DNA from: JBGPIT01 sp041485125
Lineage (GTDB): Bacteria; Desulfobacterota; Binatia; UTPRO1
DNA length: 7,418 nt
NCBI GenBank assembly: GCA_041485125.1
Contig: JBGPIT010000257.1
Location: forward strand, 1 to 7,418
Direction of reading: 5' to 3'
Part shown: positions 1-5,550 of the stretch, in pieces
Position numbering within the stretch: position 1 is the first letter of the stretch
Layout of the letters: every line of letters begins with the position of its first letter
Notes under the pieces: model-generated
Databases searched by the model: none
What the model was told of the DNA's origin: nothing
Seen by the model: only the letters and a program-made list of their open reading frames with translations
Translations under genes and position numbers: made by a program

Positions 1-508
1 ACGGACCGAAGCGCTCGGGCAGGAGGACGCGATACCGGGCCCGCACCGTGAGCGCCGCGCCAGGCGCGAGCGGACGCGGCAACCGAGCGTAGAGCATCGT
101 CCGCGGCCAGCCGTCGACGACAGCGAGCCGCGTCTCGCCGAGCGGCTCGAACGTCGGAGGTCCGCCGGCGCGACCGTCCGAGGCCCCGACCGCGAGCGCA
201 TCGAGCCGGATCTCGCCGGGGACCAGCTCCTCGCGCGGGTAGACGAACGGCCGGTTCAAGTCGTTGATGCCTGGCTCCGCGGCCGCGAAGCGATTGCCAT
301 ACAGAAGCCATGCGACCTCGTCGACGGCGACCGTGGCGGTGTTCTCGAACGTCGCGTCGACGCTGCCGGTGATCGCGCGCGCCGACGGATCGAGCGTCGC
401 GACGACGGCGTAGGTGCGCTCGGCGGCAAGCGCGTGAGGGTCGGCGCCGAAAGCGAGGACGAGGAATGGGACGACCGCGAGCTTTCGCGCTAGGTCGCAG
501 CCGGCCAT
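1..508 (-). CDS. Secreted M1 metallopeptidase-like protein, N-terminal part (cut by window edge)
   Basis: Reading the minus strand from ATG at 508-506 gives 169 uninterrupted codons up to the window edge, so the C-terminal part is missing. Residues 1-29 look like a Sec signal peptide: Arg-Lys at 8-9, a hydrophobic stretch LAVVPFLVLAFGA, and an Ala-rich cleavage site near HALAA. The mature part starts with a beta-rich pattern (YAVVATLDPSARAITGSV, then ATFENTA, then a WLLYGNRF block) and reaches YRVLLPERFG. This order matches the N-terminal substrate-side beta domain of M1 (aminopeptidase N-like) proteins. The zinc-binding HEXXH and downstream Glu would lie outside the window, so peptidase activity cannot be judged. 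No clear Shine-Dalgarno precedes the ATG. An in-frame GTG at 526-524 is an alternative start but would spoil the signal peptide less neatly. It is divergent from the Rid gene. Confidence 0.62.
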   Translation of the reverse strand, partial: MAGCDLARKLAVVPFLVLAFGADPHALAAERTYAVVATLDPSARAITGSVDATFENTATVAVDEVAWLLYGNRFAAAEPGINDLNRPFVYPREELVPGEIRLDALAVGASDGRAGGPPTFEPLGETRLAVVDGWPRTMLYARLPRPLAPGAALTVRARYRVLLPERFGP

Positions 509-579
509 CGGCCAGAGATCGCACACGGCTCGCAGGCCGACAAGAACGCGGGATCGAGCGCTGCGACCGCTTCCGCTAC

Positions 580-607
580 TTGGCTCAAACGCGCGGTGCG
601 CTAGCAT
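580..607 (+). promoter_or_regulatory. Candidate sigma70-type promoter before the Rid gene
   Basis: TTGGCT (580-585) and TAGCAT (602-607) are 16 bases apart, each matching 4 of 6 consensus bases. The second hexamer ends only 8 bases before the ATG at 616. If used, the transcript would start at or next to the start codon and be leaderless, which fits the absence of a Shine-Dalgarno sequence. The match is weak, and chance occurrence in a 107-base divergent gap is quite possible. Confidence 0.22.
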
Positions 608-615
608 GCGCGGCT

Positions 616-1023
616 ATGGACCGTCAGAAAGTATCGACCGGTACGCGCTGGGAGCCGATCGTGGGCTACTCGCGCGCGATCCGCGCCGGCGCGCTCGTAC
701 ACGTCTCGGGCACGACCGCGACGGATCGGAGCGGCGCTCTCGTCGGCCGCGGCGACGCTTACGCCCAGACGGTGCAAGCGCTCACCAACATCCGCGCCGC
801 CCTCGAGGCGCTCGGCGCGCGGCTCGACGACGTGGTCCGCACCCGCATCTACGTCACCGACATCGCGCGCTGGGAGGACGTCGGCCGGGCGCACGGCGAG
901 TTTTTCCGTGACGTCCGTCCGGCGACGAGCATGGTCGAGGTGCAACGCCTGATCGATCCCGAGATGCTGGTCGAGATCGAGGCGGAGGCCGTCATCGACA
1001 CGACGGACGGCCGGGAAGGTTGA
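616..1023 (+). CDS. Rid (YjgF/YER057c/UK114) family protein lacking the deaminase arginine
   Basis: 135 aa, the usual size for this family, which forms cytosolic trimers with active sites between subunits. RidA proper hydrolyses reactive enamine/imine intermediates from PLP enzymes. Family landmarks seen here are GALVHVSGTTATD (25-37), the AYAQTVQALTNIRAALEALGA helix region (48-68), VVRTRIYVTDIARW (73-86) and MVEVQRLIDPEMLVEIEAEAV (106-126). At the position of the E. coli RidA catalytic Arg105 (PARS) the protein has PATS, so Thr104 replaces Arg. Membership is clear, but it belongs to an Arg-less Rid branch whose reaction is unknown, so I do not call it ridA. I chose ATG 616 because the homology begins there. 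The frame stays open upstream to 466, but that stretch is Arg-rich noise overlapping the divergent gene's signal-peptide region. The DinB-like gene follows after 6 bases, so the two are probably cotranscribed. Confidence 0.9.
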   Translation: MDRQKVSTGTRWEPIVGYSRAIRAGALVHVSGTTATDRSGALVGRGDAYAQTVQALTNIRAALEALGARLDDVVRTRIYVTDIARWEDVGRAHGEFFRDVRPATSMVEVQRLIDPEMLVEIEAEAVIDTTDGREG

Positions 1024-1029
1024 GCGTCG

Positions 1030-1572
1030 ATGCTGATCACCGAGCACTACCGCGGCCTCGCTCGCTACAACACCTGGATGAACAAGAAGCTCTACGCGGT
1101 CTGCCGCGAGCTCCCCGACGAGGAGCGCAAGCGCGATCGCGGCGCGTTCTTCAAGTCGCTCCACGGCACGCTGAATCACATCCTGCTCGCCGACCGCGCC
1201 TGGCTCGGCCGCTTCGTGCAAGACCCGTCGGCGTCGCAATCGCTCGACGCGAACGGCGCGCCGATCGCGGTGCGCTCGCTCGATCAGGTGCTGTACGCCG
1301 ACTTCGACCAGCTCGAGCGCGAGCGAACGCGCACCGACGCGGCGATCACCGCCTGGGCCGAGACACTCACACCCGAGACGCTCGCCGCGCCGATCGCGTA
1401 CCGCACCTCGAGAGGCGAGCCGTTCGAGCATCCGCTTTGGCAAGCGGCGCTGCACGTCTTCAATCATCAGACGCACCATCGTGGTCAGGCGACGACGCTG
1501 CTCGCGCAGCTCGGCAAGGACGTCGGCGTCACCGACCTCGCCGCCTTTCTGCGCACCGAGAACGCCGGCTGA
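1030..1572 (+). CDS. DinB-fold (DinB/YfiT-like) putative metal-binding protein
   Basis: 180 aa. The N-terminus has the DinB signature of an aromatic helix followed by a metal-site helix: YNTWMNKKLYAVC (13-25), then SLHGTLNHILLADRAWL (43-59). The C-terminal half carries HVFNHQTHHRGQATTLLAQLG (142-162). By family knowledge the metal ligands are one His from the NHILLAD helix (His50) and two from the H-x3-H of NHQTHHRGQ (His146, His150), all present, so a bound divalent metal is likely. DinB-fold proteins are four-helix bundles. Members include thiol-dependent S-transferases (mycothiol or bacillithiol types) and many uncharacterised proteins, so the substrate cannot be named. ATG at 1030 lies 6 bases after the Rid stop, with a weak GGGAAGG upstream inside the Rid coding end. 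The tight spacing implies one operon with the Rid gene and perhaps a shared detoxification role, which is inference. Confidence 0.88.
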   Translation: MLITEHYRGLARYNTWMNKKLYAVCRELPDEERKRDRGAFFKSLHGTLNHILLADRAWLGRFVQDPSASQSLDANGAPIAVRSLDQVLYADFDQLERERTRTDAAITAWAETLTPETLAAPIAYRTSRGEPFEHPLWQAALHVFNHQTHHRGQATTLLAQLGKDVGVTDLAAFLRTENAG

Positions 1573-1613
1573 ACACGCGCGCGAGCGCGCTCGTGGCCGC
1601 GACAGACGCGGCG

Positions 1614-1640
1614 TAGACACCGCGCGGAATCCTCTGTAAT
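1614..1640 (+). promoter_or_regulatory. Candidate promoter before the acyltransferase
   Basis: TAGACA (1614-1619) and TGTAAT (1635-1640) each match 5 of 6 consensus bases, with a 15-base spacer that is shorter than the usual 17. The pair lies in the 139-base gap after the DinB-like gene, the longest gap on the plus strand and the natural place for a new transcription unit. The predicted transcript start is near 1647. The short spacer lowers confidence. Confidence 0.3.
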
Positions 1641-1649
1641 CCCGAGGTG

Positions 1650-1715
1650 ATGCTGCAAGTCGCCACCGCGGCCCTTGCCGTCGGCGCCGGAAGGCGCGGC
1701 GGTCCGCGCTCGTGA
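1650..1715 (+). CDS. Possible 21-codon upstream mini-ORF coupled to the acyltransferase
   Basis: ATG 1650 (preceded directly by an in-frame GTG at 1647) opens a 21-codon frame, roughly MLQVATAALAVGAGRRGGPR plus Ser, ending in TGA at 1713-1715. Its stop overlaps the acyltransferase GTG start (GTGA, 1712-1715), the usual geometry of translational coupling. The acyltransferase has no convincing Shine-Dalgarno of its own, which would make coupling useful. There is no homology to lean on, and a 21-codon open frame with this overlap can easily arise by chance in GC-rich DNA. Treat it as a hypothesis, not a demonstrated gene. Confidence 0.2.
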   Translation: MLQVATAALAVGAGRRGGPRS

Positions 1716-2728
1716 GCTTCGCGCCGAAGCTCGGCTTCCTCCGTGGGGCGCTGCGCTTCGACGGCCTCTGGTGGCGCAAGTTCGCCTACCTCGGCAGCGT
1801 CTACGGTCCCGAGTGGTGGAAGCGCTATTCGCCGCCGTGGATTGCCGCGATCGTGTTTCTCTGCGTGCCCGCCAATCGACGCGGCGCCGTCGCCAACATG
1901 CGCCGCGTGCTCGGGTCGCACGGCTGGTGGCGTGATCACTGGAACGCGCTCAAGGTCTTCATCGCGTTCGCGCACTGCTTCAACGAAGCACTCGAGTACT
2001 TGAGCCCGCATCCGAAGCCGCTGTCCCTCACCACCGATCCGCCGACCGCCGCGGACGATATCGCCGACCCCATTCGCGCCGCGATACTCCGTGGACGCGG
2101 CGCCGTGCTGGTGACCTGTCACTTCGGCAATTGGGACGTCGCCGCGGGGTGGCTCTCTCGCTATGGAGGCGGTCTCAACGTCGTGATGGCACGCGAGGTG
2201 AACGAGACGACCGCGGAGTACGTGCGCCAGGCGCGCGAGAAGGCGGGAGTCCGCGTGCTGCTGTCCGACACGTCGGTGTACAGCACGTTCAACATCCTGC
2301 GCGCGCTGCGCCGGAACGAGGTCGTCGCGATGCAGCTCGACCGTCCGATCGGCGGTGAGGGCGCGCGGGCGGTGCCCTTCTTCGGCGCGCCGGCGCTCTT
2401 TCAATCCGGGCCGCTGCGTCTCGCGCGCCTCGCGAATGCGCCGGTGCTGCCGGTGTTCAGTGTGCGTTTGGGACCACGACGCTATCAGATAGTGCTCGGC
2501 ACGGAGCGCCATGTCTCACGGAACGCTACGCAGGAGGAGCTCGACGCCACGCTCGCCGCGATCGTCGCGGAGTTCGAGGCGCTGGTGCGCGAGCACTCCG
2601 ACCAATGGTTTCAGTTCCGACCATTCTGGCCGTCGGCCGAGGAGCGCACGCTCTCGTCGCGCGGGGGAGATCGGACGCCCGAGCCGAGCGAATCCGGGCG
2701 TCGTCTGTCGCGAGGATCCGGTCTCTAG
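1712..2728 (+). CDS. LpxL/HtrB-like lysophospholipid/lipid A acyltransferase family protein
   Basis: 338 aa, GTG start; no other start codon is available upstream in frame before the stop at 1637-1639. The family transfers acyl chains from acyl-ACP or acyl-CoA to lipid A or other lipids at the cytoplasmic face of the inner membrane. The catalytic H-x4-D is intact in CHFGNWD (His137, Asp142). A hydrophobic anchor-like stretch PPWIAAIVFLCVPA lies at 41-54, followed by the family-typical NRRGAVANMRRVLG (55-68). Further conserved blocks are the MQLDRPIGGEGARAVPFFG region (207-225), the LARLANAPVLPVF region (237-249) and C-terminal QWFQFRPFW (298-306). A 32-residue polar tail rich in Ser, Arg and Gly follows and is probably disordered. 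A lipid A late acyltransferase is only one possibility, since homologues also serve phosphatidylinositol mannosides, ornithine lipids and aryl polyenes. It lies 70 bases upstream of the DUF2062-methyltransferase gene. Confidence 0.88.
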   Translation: MSFAPKLGFLRGALRFDGLWWRKFAYLGSVYGPEWWKRYSPPWIAAIVFLCVPANRRGAVANMRRVLGSHGWWRDHWNALKVFIAFAHCFNEALEYLSPHPKPLSLTTDPPTAADDIADPIRAAILRGRGAVLVTCHFGNWDVAAGWLSRYGGGLNVVMAREVNETTAEYVRQAREKAGVRVLLSDTSVYSTFNILRALRRNEVVAMQLDRPIGGEGARAVPFFGAPALFQSGPLRLARLANAPVLPVFSVRLGPRRYQIVLGTERHVSRNATQEELDATLAAIVAEFEALVREHSDQWFQFRPFWPSAEERTLSSRGGDRTPEPSESGRRLSRGSGL

Positions 2729-2798
2729 TCGGCGAGAGTGATCATGCCGTTGCGCAACCGCTGAGCGGAGTCCGGCGGCGTCGTCGCTGTTTCATTCC

Positions 2799-3926
2799 AT
2801 GCCGACACGCGTGACTCCGTCGTGGCAGTTCTGGCAGCGGCCTCGGCAACGGGCACGCGAGATCGCGATGCAGCTCTTGCGCGAGCGGGCGACCCCGGCG
2901 CGTCTCGGCTGGGCGGTCGGTCTCGGGGTGCTGATCGGAACGACGCCGTTTTACGGCCTGCACCTCGGCATCACGATCGCGGTCGCGAGCCTTCTCGGTC
3001 TGAACCGCGCCATCACCTATCTCGCCGCGAACGTCTCGCTGCCGTTCATCGCGCCCTTTCTCGCCTTCGCGAGCGTCCAGATCGGGACGATCCTTCTCAC
3101 CGGCAGACCGCTGCCCCTCAGCCTCGCGGCGCTGAACGAGCTCGGGCCGTGGCGGTTCGGCGGCGCCTGGCTGCTCGGATCGCTGGTGCTCGGGATGGCG
3201 CTCGGGATTCCCGCCGGCCTCGCGACGTACCTCCTCGTCGGCGCGTACCGGCGGCGCCACCCGCTCCCCGTCGATCCGACCGTCGCACTCTTCGCGCGCA
3301 CCGCGGCGCGCTACGCCGCGCTCGGCCGCTTCGCGCACGGCTACGTCCGCGGCAAGCTGCGCCACGATCCCGTGTACCAGCAGCTCGTCGACGCGCGACC
3401 GTTCCGCTCACCCGTGCTCGACGTCGGCTGCGGACGCGGCCAGACGCTCGTCCTGCTCGCGGAGAGCGCGCCCGAGCTCGAGGCGGTCGGCCTCGACTGG
3501 GAGGACGCGAAGATCAACGTCGCGCGGCGTGCGGCCGCTGATCTTCCGCGACTGCGCTTCGAGCGCGCCGACGTGCGCGAGGCGCCGTTCCCGCCCTCGG
3601 CGACGATCTTTCTGATCGACGTGCTGCACTACAATCCCGCCGACATCCAGGACCGCATCCTGACGCGCGCCGCGCGCGCGCTGGTTTCGGGCGGAGCGCT
3701 CTACGTCCGTGACATCGACGCGGCCGCGGGGTGGCGCGCGACGGTGAATCGCTGGCAGGAGCGCGCCGGCCGCCTCGTCGGTCTCAACCGCGGCGCGACC
3801 CTCTGCTTCCGCCCGATGGCCGAGGTGCGCGCGATCCTCGAGGCGGAGGGACTCGCGGTCGCGACGGTCCCGAGCTCGGCCGGCTTGCCGCTCGCCAACG
3901 TCCTGCTGGTCGCGCGCCGCGCATGA
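2799..3926 (+). CDS. Membrane DUF2062 domain fused to a class I SAM-dependent methyltransferase
   Basis: 375 aa in two parts. Residues 18-155 match DUF2062: a short amphipathic N-terminus (RAREIAMQLLRERATPARLG), then hydrophobic segments at about 36-67 (containing the hallmark IGTTPFYGLHLG), 72-102 (NVSLPFIAPFLAFASVQIG) and 124-150, closed by the basic AYRRRH. Residues 200-375 form a Rossmann methyltransferase. Motif I is VLDVGCGRG (206-214), the acidic strand-2 end is GLDW (Asp233), ERADVRE lies at 255-261, and the strand-4 block IFLIDVLHY at 270-278. The reading frame runs through without interruption, so this is a genuine fusion. The likely role is methylation of a membrane-associated lipid or envelope intermediate at the inner membrane. 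The substrate cannot be read from the sequence. ATG 2799 lacks a visible Shine-Dalgarno, and Met24 is a less likely alternative. The stop is 43 bases before ddl. Confidence 0.87.
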   Translation: MPTRVTPSWQFWQRPRQRAREIAMQLLRERATPARLGWAVGLGVLIGTTPFYGLHLGITIAVASLLGLNRAITYLAANVSLPFIAPFLAFASVQIGTILLTGRPLPLSLAALNELGPWRFGGAWLLGSLVLGMALGIPAGLATYLLVGAYRRRHPLPVDPTVALFARTAARYAALGRFAHGYVRGKLRHDPVYQQLVDARPFRSPVLDVGCGRGQTLVLLAESAPELEAVGLDWEDAKINVARRAAADLPRLRFERADVREAPFPPSATIFLIDVLHYNPADIQDRILTRAARALVSGGALYVRDIDAAAGWRATVNRWQERAGRLVGLNRGATLCFRPMAEVRAILEAEGLAVATVPSSAGLPLANVLLVARRA

Positions 3927-3969
3927 CGACGGCGCTTGCGAGACCGGCATCGATGGGCGACGATCGCGC

Positions 3970-5142
3970 ATGGAAACCCGTCTTCGGGTCGGGGTGGTGT
4001 ACGGTGGGCGGTCCGGAGAGCACGAGATCTCGTTGCGCTCGGCGGCGGCGATCATCGCCAATCTCGATCCGGCGCGCTACGAGATCGTGCCGATCGCGAT
4101 CGCCAAGGACGGACGCTGGCTGAGCGGACCCGAGAGCCTGCAGGTGCTCGAAGCGGCGCAGCGCACGCTCTCCGCGATTCCCGAGCACGGCAGCGCCGTG
4201 ACGATCCCGGCGGACCCGACCCGCGCGTCGTTGGTGCCGATCGCCGTCACCGCCGGCGACGCCGGTAACGATCGGCTCGCGCCCGCGCGCGCCGTCCCGC
4301 TCGACATCGTCTTTCCCGTTCTGCACGGAACCTACGGTGAGGACGGCACGATCCAGGGGCTGCTCGATCTCGCCGACCTGCCGTACGTCGGCGCGGGCGT
4401 CCTCGCGTCGGCGGTCGGGATGGACAAGGCGATCATGAAGTCGGTCTTCCGCGACGCCGGGCTGCCGGTCGCGCGCTGGCTCGTGACCTCGCTCGACGAG
4501 GAGCCGGCGGCGCTGCGGCGACGCATCGAGGAGACCTTCGGGTTTCCGTGCTTCGTGAAGCCGGCGAACCTCGGCTCGTCGGTCGGCATCCACAAAGTGA
4601 CTGAGGCGCGCGAGCTCGCCGCCGCCATCGCGGACGCCGGCGCCTACGATCCCAAGATCGTGATCGAGGAGGCGATCGCCTGCCGCGAGTTCGAGTGCGC
4701 GGTCCTCGGCAACGAGCGGCCGGAGGCCTCGGTCGTCGGTGAGCTCGTCCCGTCGCACGAGTTCTACGACTACGCCGACAAGTACGTCGACGCGGGCGCG
4801 GAGGTCGTGATCCCGGCGGCGATCCCGGCGGCGTCGAGTGAGGAGATCCGTGCGCTCGCGCTGCGCGCGTTTCGCGCCGTCGACGGCTCCGGCCTCGCGC
4901 GCGTCGACTTCTTTCTCGAGCGCGACACCGACCGCATCCTCGTGAATGAGATCAACACCATGCCGGGCTTCACCGCGATCAGCATGTATCCCAAGCTGTG
5001 GCAGGCGAGCGGCGTCGCCTTCCCGGCGCTGCTCGATCGGCTGATCGCGCTCGCGCTCGAGCGTCACCACGCCCGCGGCCGGCGGCGGCTGTCGTTCACG
5101 CCGCCCGAGCAGACACCAGTCGTGCAGCCCCGTCGCGCCTAG
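3970..5142 (+). CDS. ddl: D-alanine--D-alanine ligase
   Basis: 390 aa; ATP-grasp enzyme joining two D-Ala to make the D-Ala-D-Ala end of the peptidoglycan precursor, in the cytosol. Key blocks, with E. coli DdlB equivalents in parentheses, are: GGRSGEHEISLRSA (12-25) with Glu17 (Glu15); FPVLHGTYGEDGTIQGLLD (115-133); GMDKAIMK (150-157); FVKPANLGSSVG with Lys197 and Ser203 (Lys144, Ser150); omega-loop FYDYADKYVD with Lys271-Tyr272 (Lys215-Tyr216); and LVNEINTMPGFT (324-335) with metal-binding Glu327 and Asn329. The omega-loop Tyr marks D-Ala-D-Ala rather than D-Ala-D-Lac specificity. It is longer than DdlB because of an N-domain insertion around 70-110, as in DdlA-type enzymes, and a basic tail of about 20 residues. 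It sits away from the mur/fts cluster. The stop TAG overlaps the Shine-Dalgarno of the next gene, implying cotranscription with gloA. Confidence 0.96.
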   Translation: METRLRVGVVYGGRSGEHEISLRSAAAIIANLDPARYEIVPIAIAKDGRWLSGPESLQVLEAAQRTLSAIPEHGSAVTIPADPTRASLVPIAVTAGDAGNDRLAPARAVPLDIVFPVLHGTYGEDGTIQGLLDLADLPYVGAGVLASAVGMDKAIMKSVFRDAGLPVARWLVTSLDEEPAALRRRIEETFGFPCFVKPANLGSSVGIHKVTEARELAAAIADAGAYDPKIVIEEAIACREFECAVLGNERPEASVVGELVPSHEFYDYADKYVDAGAEVVIPAAIPAASSEEIRALALRAFRAVDGSGLARVDFFLERDTDRILVNEINTMPGFTAISMYPKLWQASGVAFPALLDRLIALALERHHARGRRRLSFTPPEQTPVVQPRRA

Positions 5143-5146
5143 GAGG
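5141..5146 (+). promoter_or_regulatory. Strong Shine-Dalgarno for glyoxalase I
   Basis: AGGAGG, 8 bases before ATG 5155 and overlapping the last two bases of the ddl stop. It fixes the glyoxalase start and is the only textbook ribosome site on the plus strand of this window, suggesting gloA is translated more strongly than its neighbours. Confidence 0.85.
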
Positions 5147-5154
5147 CCAGTCCC

Positions 5155-5550
5155 ATGCGAATGCTCCATACGATGTTGCGAGTCGGCGATCTCGAGCGCT
5201 CGCTCGCGTTCTACACCGAGCTCCTCGGCATGCGCCTGCTGCGGAAGAAGGACTTCGAGTCGGGACGCTTCACGCTCGCCTTCGTCGGCTACGGCGACGA
5301 GAGCGACCACACCGTCCTCGAGCTGACGTACAACTGGGACACGCACCACTACGACCTCGGCAACGCCTTCGGCCACGTCGCCCTCGGCGTCGAGGACATC
5401 TACGCCGCCTGCGACGAGCTGCGTCGCAAGGGCGCCAAGATCGTCCGCGAGCCCGGCCCGATGAAGCACGGCGGCACCGAGATCGCCTTCATCGAAGACC
5501 CCGACGGCTACAAGATCGAGCTCATCCAGATCCGCGGCCGGAAGGACTAG
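5155..5550 (+). CDS. gloA: Glyoxalase I (lactoylglutathione lyase), Ni/Co-type
   Basis: 131 aa, close to the 135 aa of E. coli GlxI. It isomerises the hemithioacetal of methylglyoxal and glutathione to S-lactoylglutathione in the cytosol. The four metal ligands fall at the same numbers as in E. coli: His5 (MLHTMLRVGDLERSLAFY), Glu56 (TVLELTYN), His74 (GHVALGVED) and Glu122 (YKIELIQI). The FYTELLGMRLLRK motif and the TEIAFIEDPDGYKIELIQ end are characteristic of the enzyme rather than of general VOC proteins. The short form without the insertions of human-type Zn enzymes predicts Ni2+/Co2+ dependence (family knowledge). It is 12 bases after ddl with a strong ribosome site. Its TAG stop interlocks with that of the convergent hydrolase gene. 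No glyoxalase II is visible; the downstream alpha/beta hydrolase is not one, as it lacks the THxHxDH metallo-hydrolase motif. Confidence 0.94.
   Translation: MRMLHTMLRVGDLERSLAFYTELLGMRLLRKKDFESGRFTLAFVGYGDESDHTVLELTYNWDTHHYDLGNAFGHVALGVEDIYAACDELRRKGAKIVREPGPMKHGGTEIAFIEDPDGYKIELIQIRGRKD

Noticed and set aside
466..615. In-frame N-terminal extension of the Rid protein.
   Set aside because: The 50 extra residues are Arg-rich, match nothing in the family and overlap the divergent gene's start; family homology begins at ATG 616.
1582..1593. The 12-base palindrome CGAGCGCGCTCG after the DinB-like gene, considered as a terminator.
   Set aside because: There is no loop and no T-run follows; short CG palindromes are common in this base composition.
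1684..1697. A GCGCC / GGCGC hairpin with a GGAA (GNRA-type) loop just before the acyltransferase start.
   Set aside because: A five-pair stem is short, has no T-run, and no riboswitch-like context surrounds it.
601..1779. A 392-codon minus-strand open frame opposite the Rid and DinB-like genes.
   Set aside because: Its composition is Arg/Ala/Val-biased and domain-free, and it lies antisense to two well-supported genes. The neighbouring minus-strand frame 1529-2512 fails for the same reason.
2749..2758. The perfect 10-base palindrome GTTGCGCAAC before the DUF2062 gene, considered as an operator.
   Set aside because: It is a single copy with no recognisable promoter beside it and no regulator gene in the window.
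3784..5469. A 561-codon open frame on the minus strand covering ddl and gloA.
   Set aside because: It is an antisense shadow in GC-rich DNA: Arg/Asp/Val-rich, without recognisable motifs, and fully opposite two genes with intact catalytic residues.
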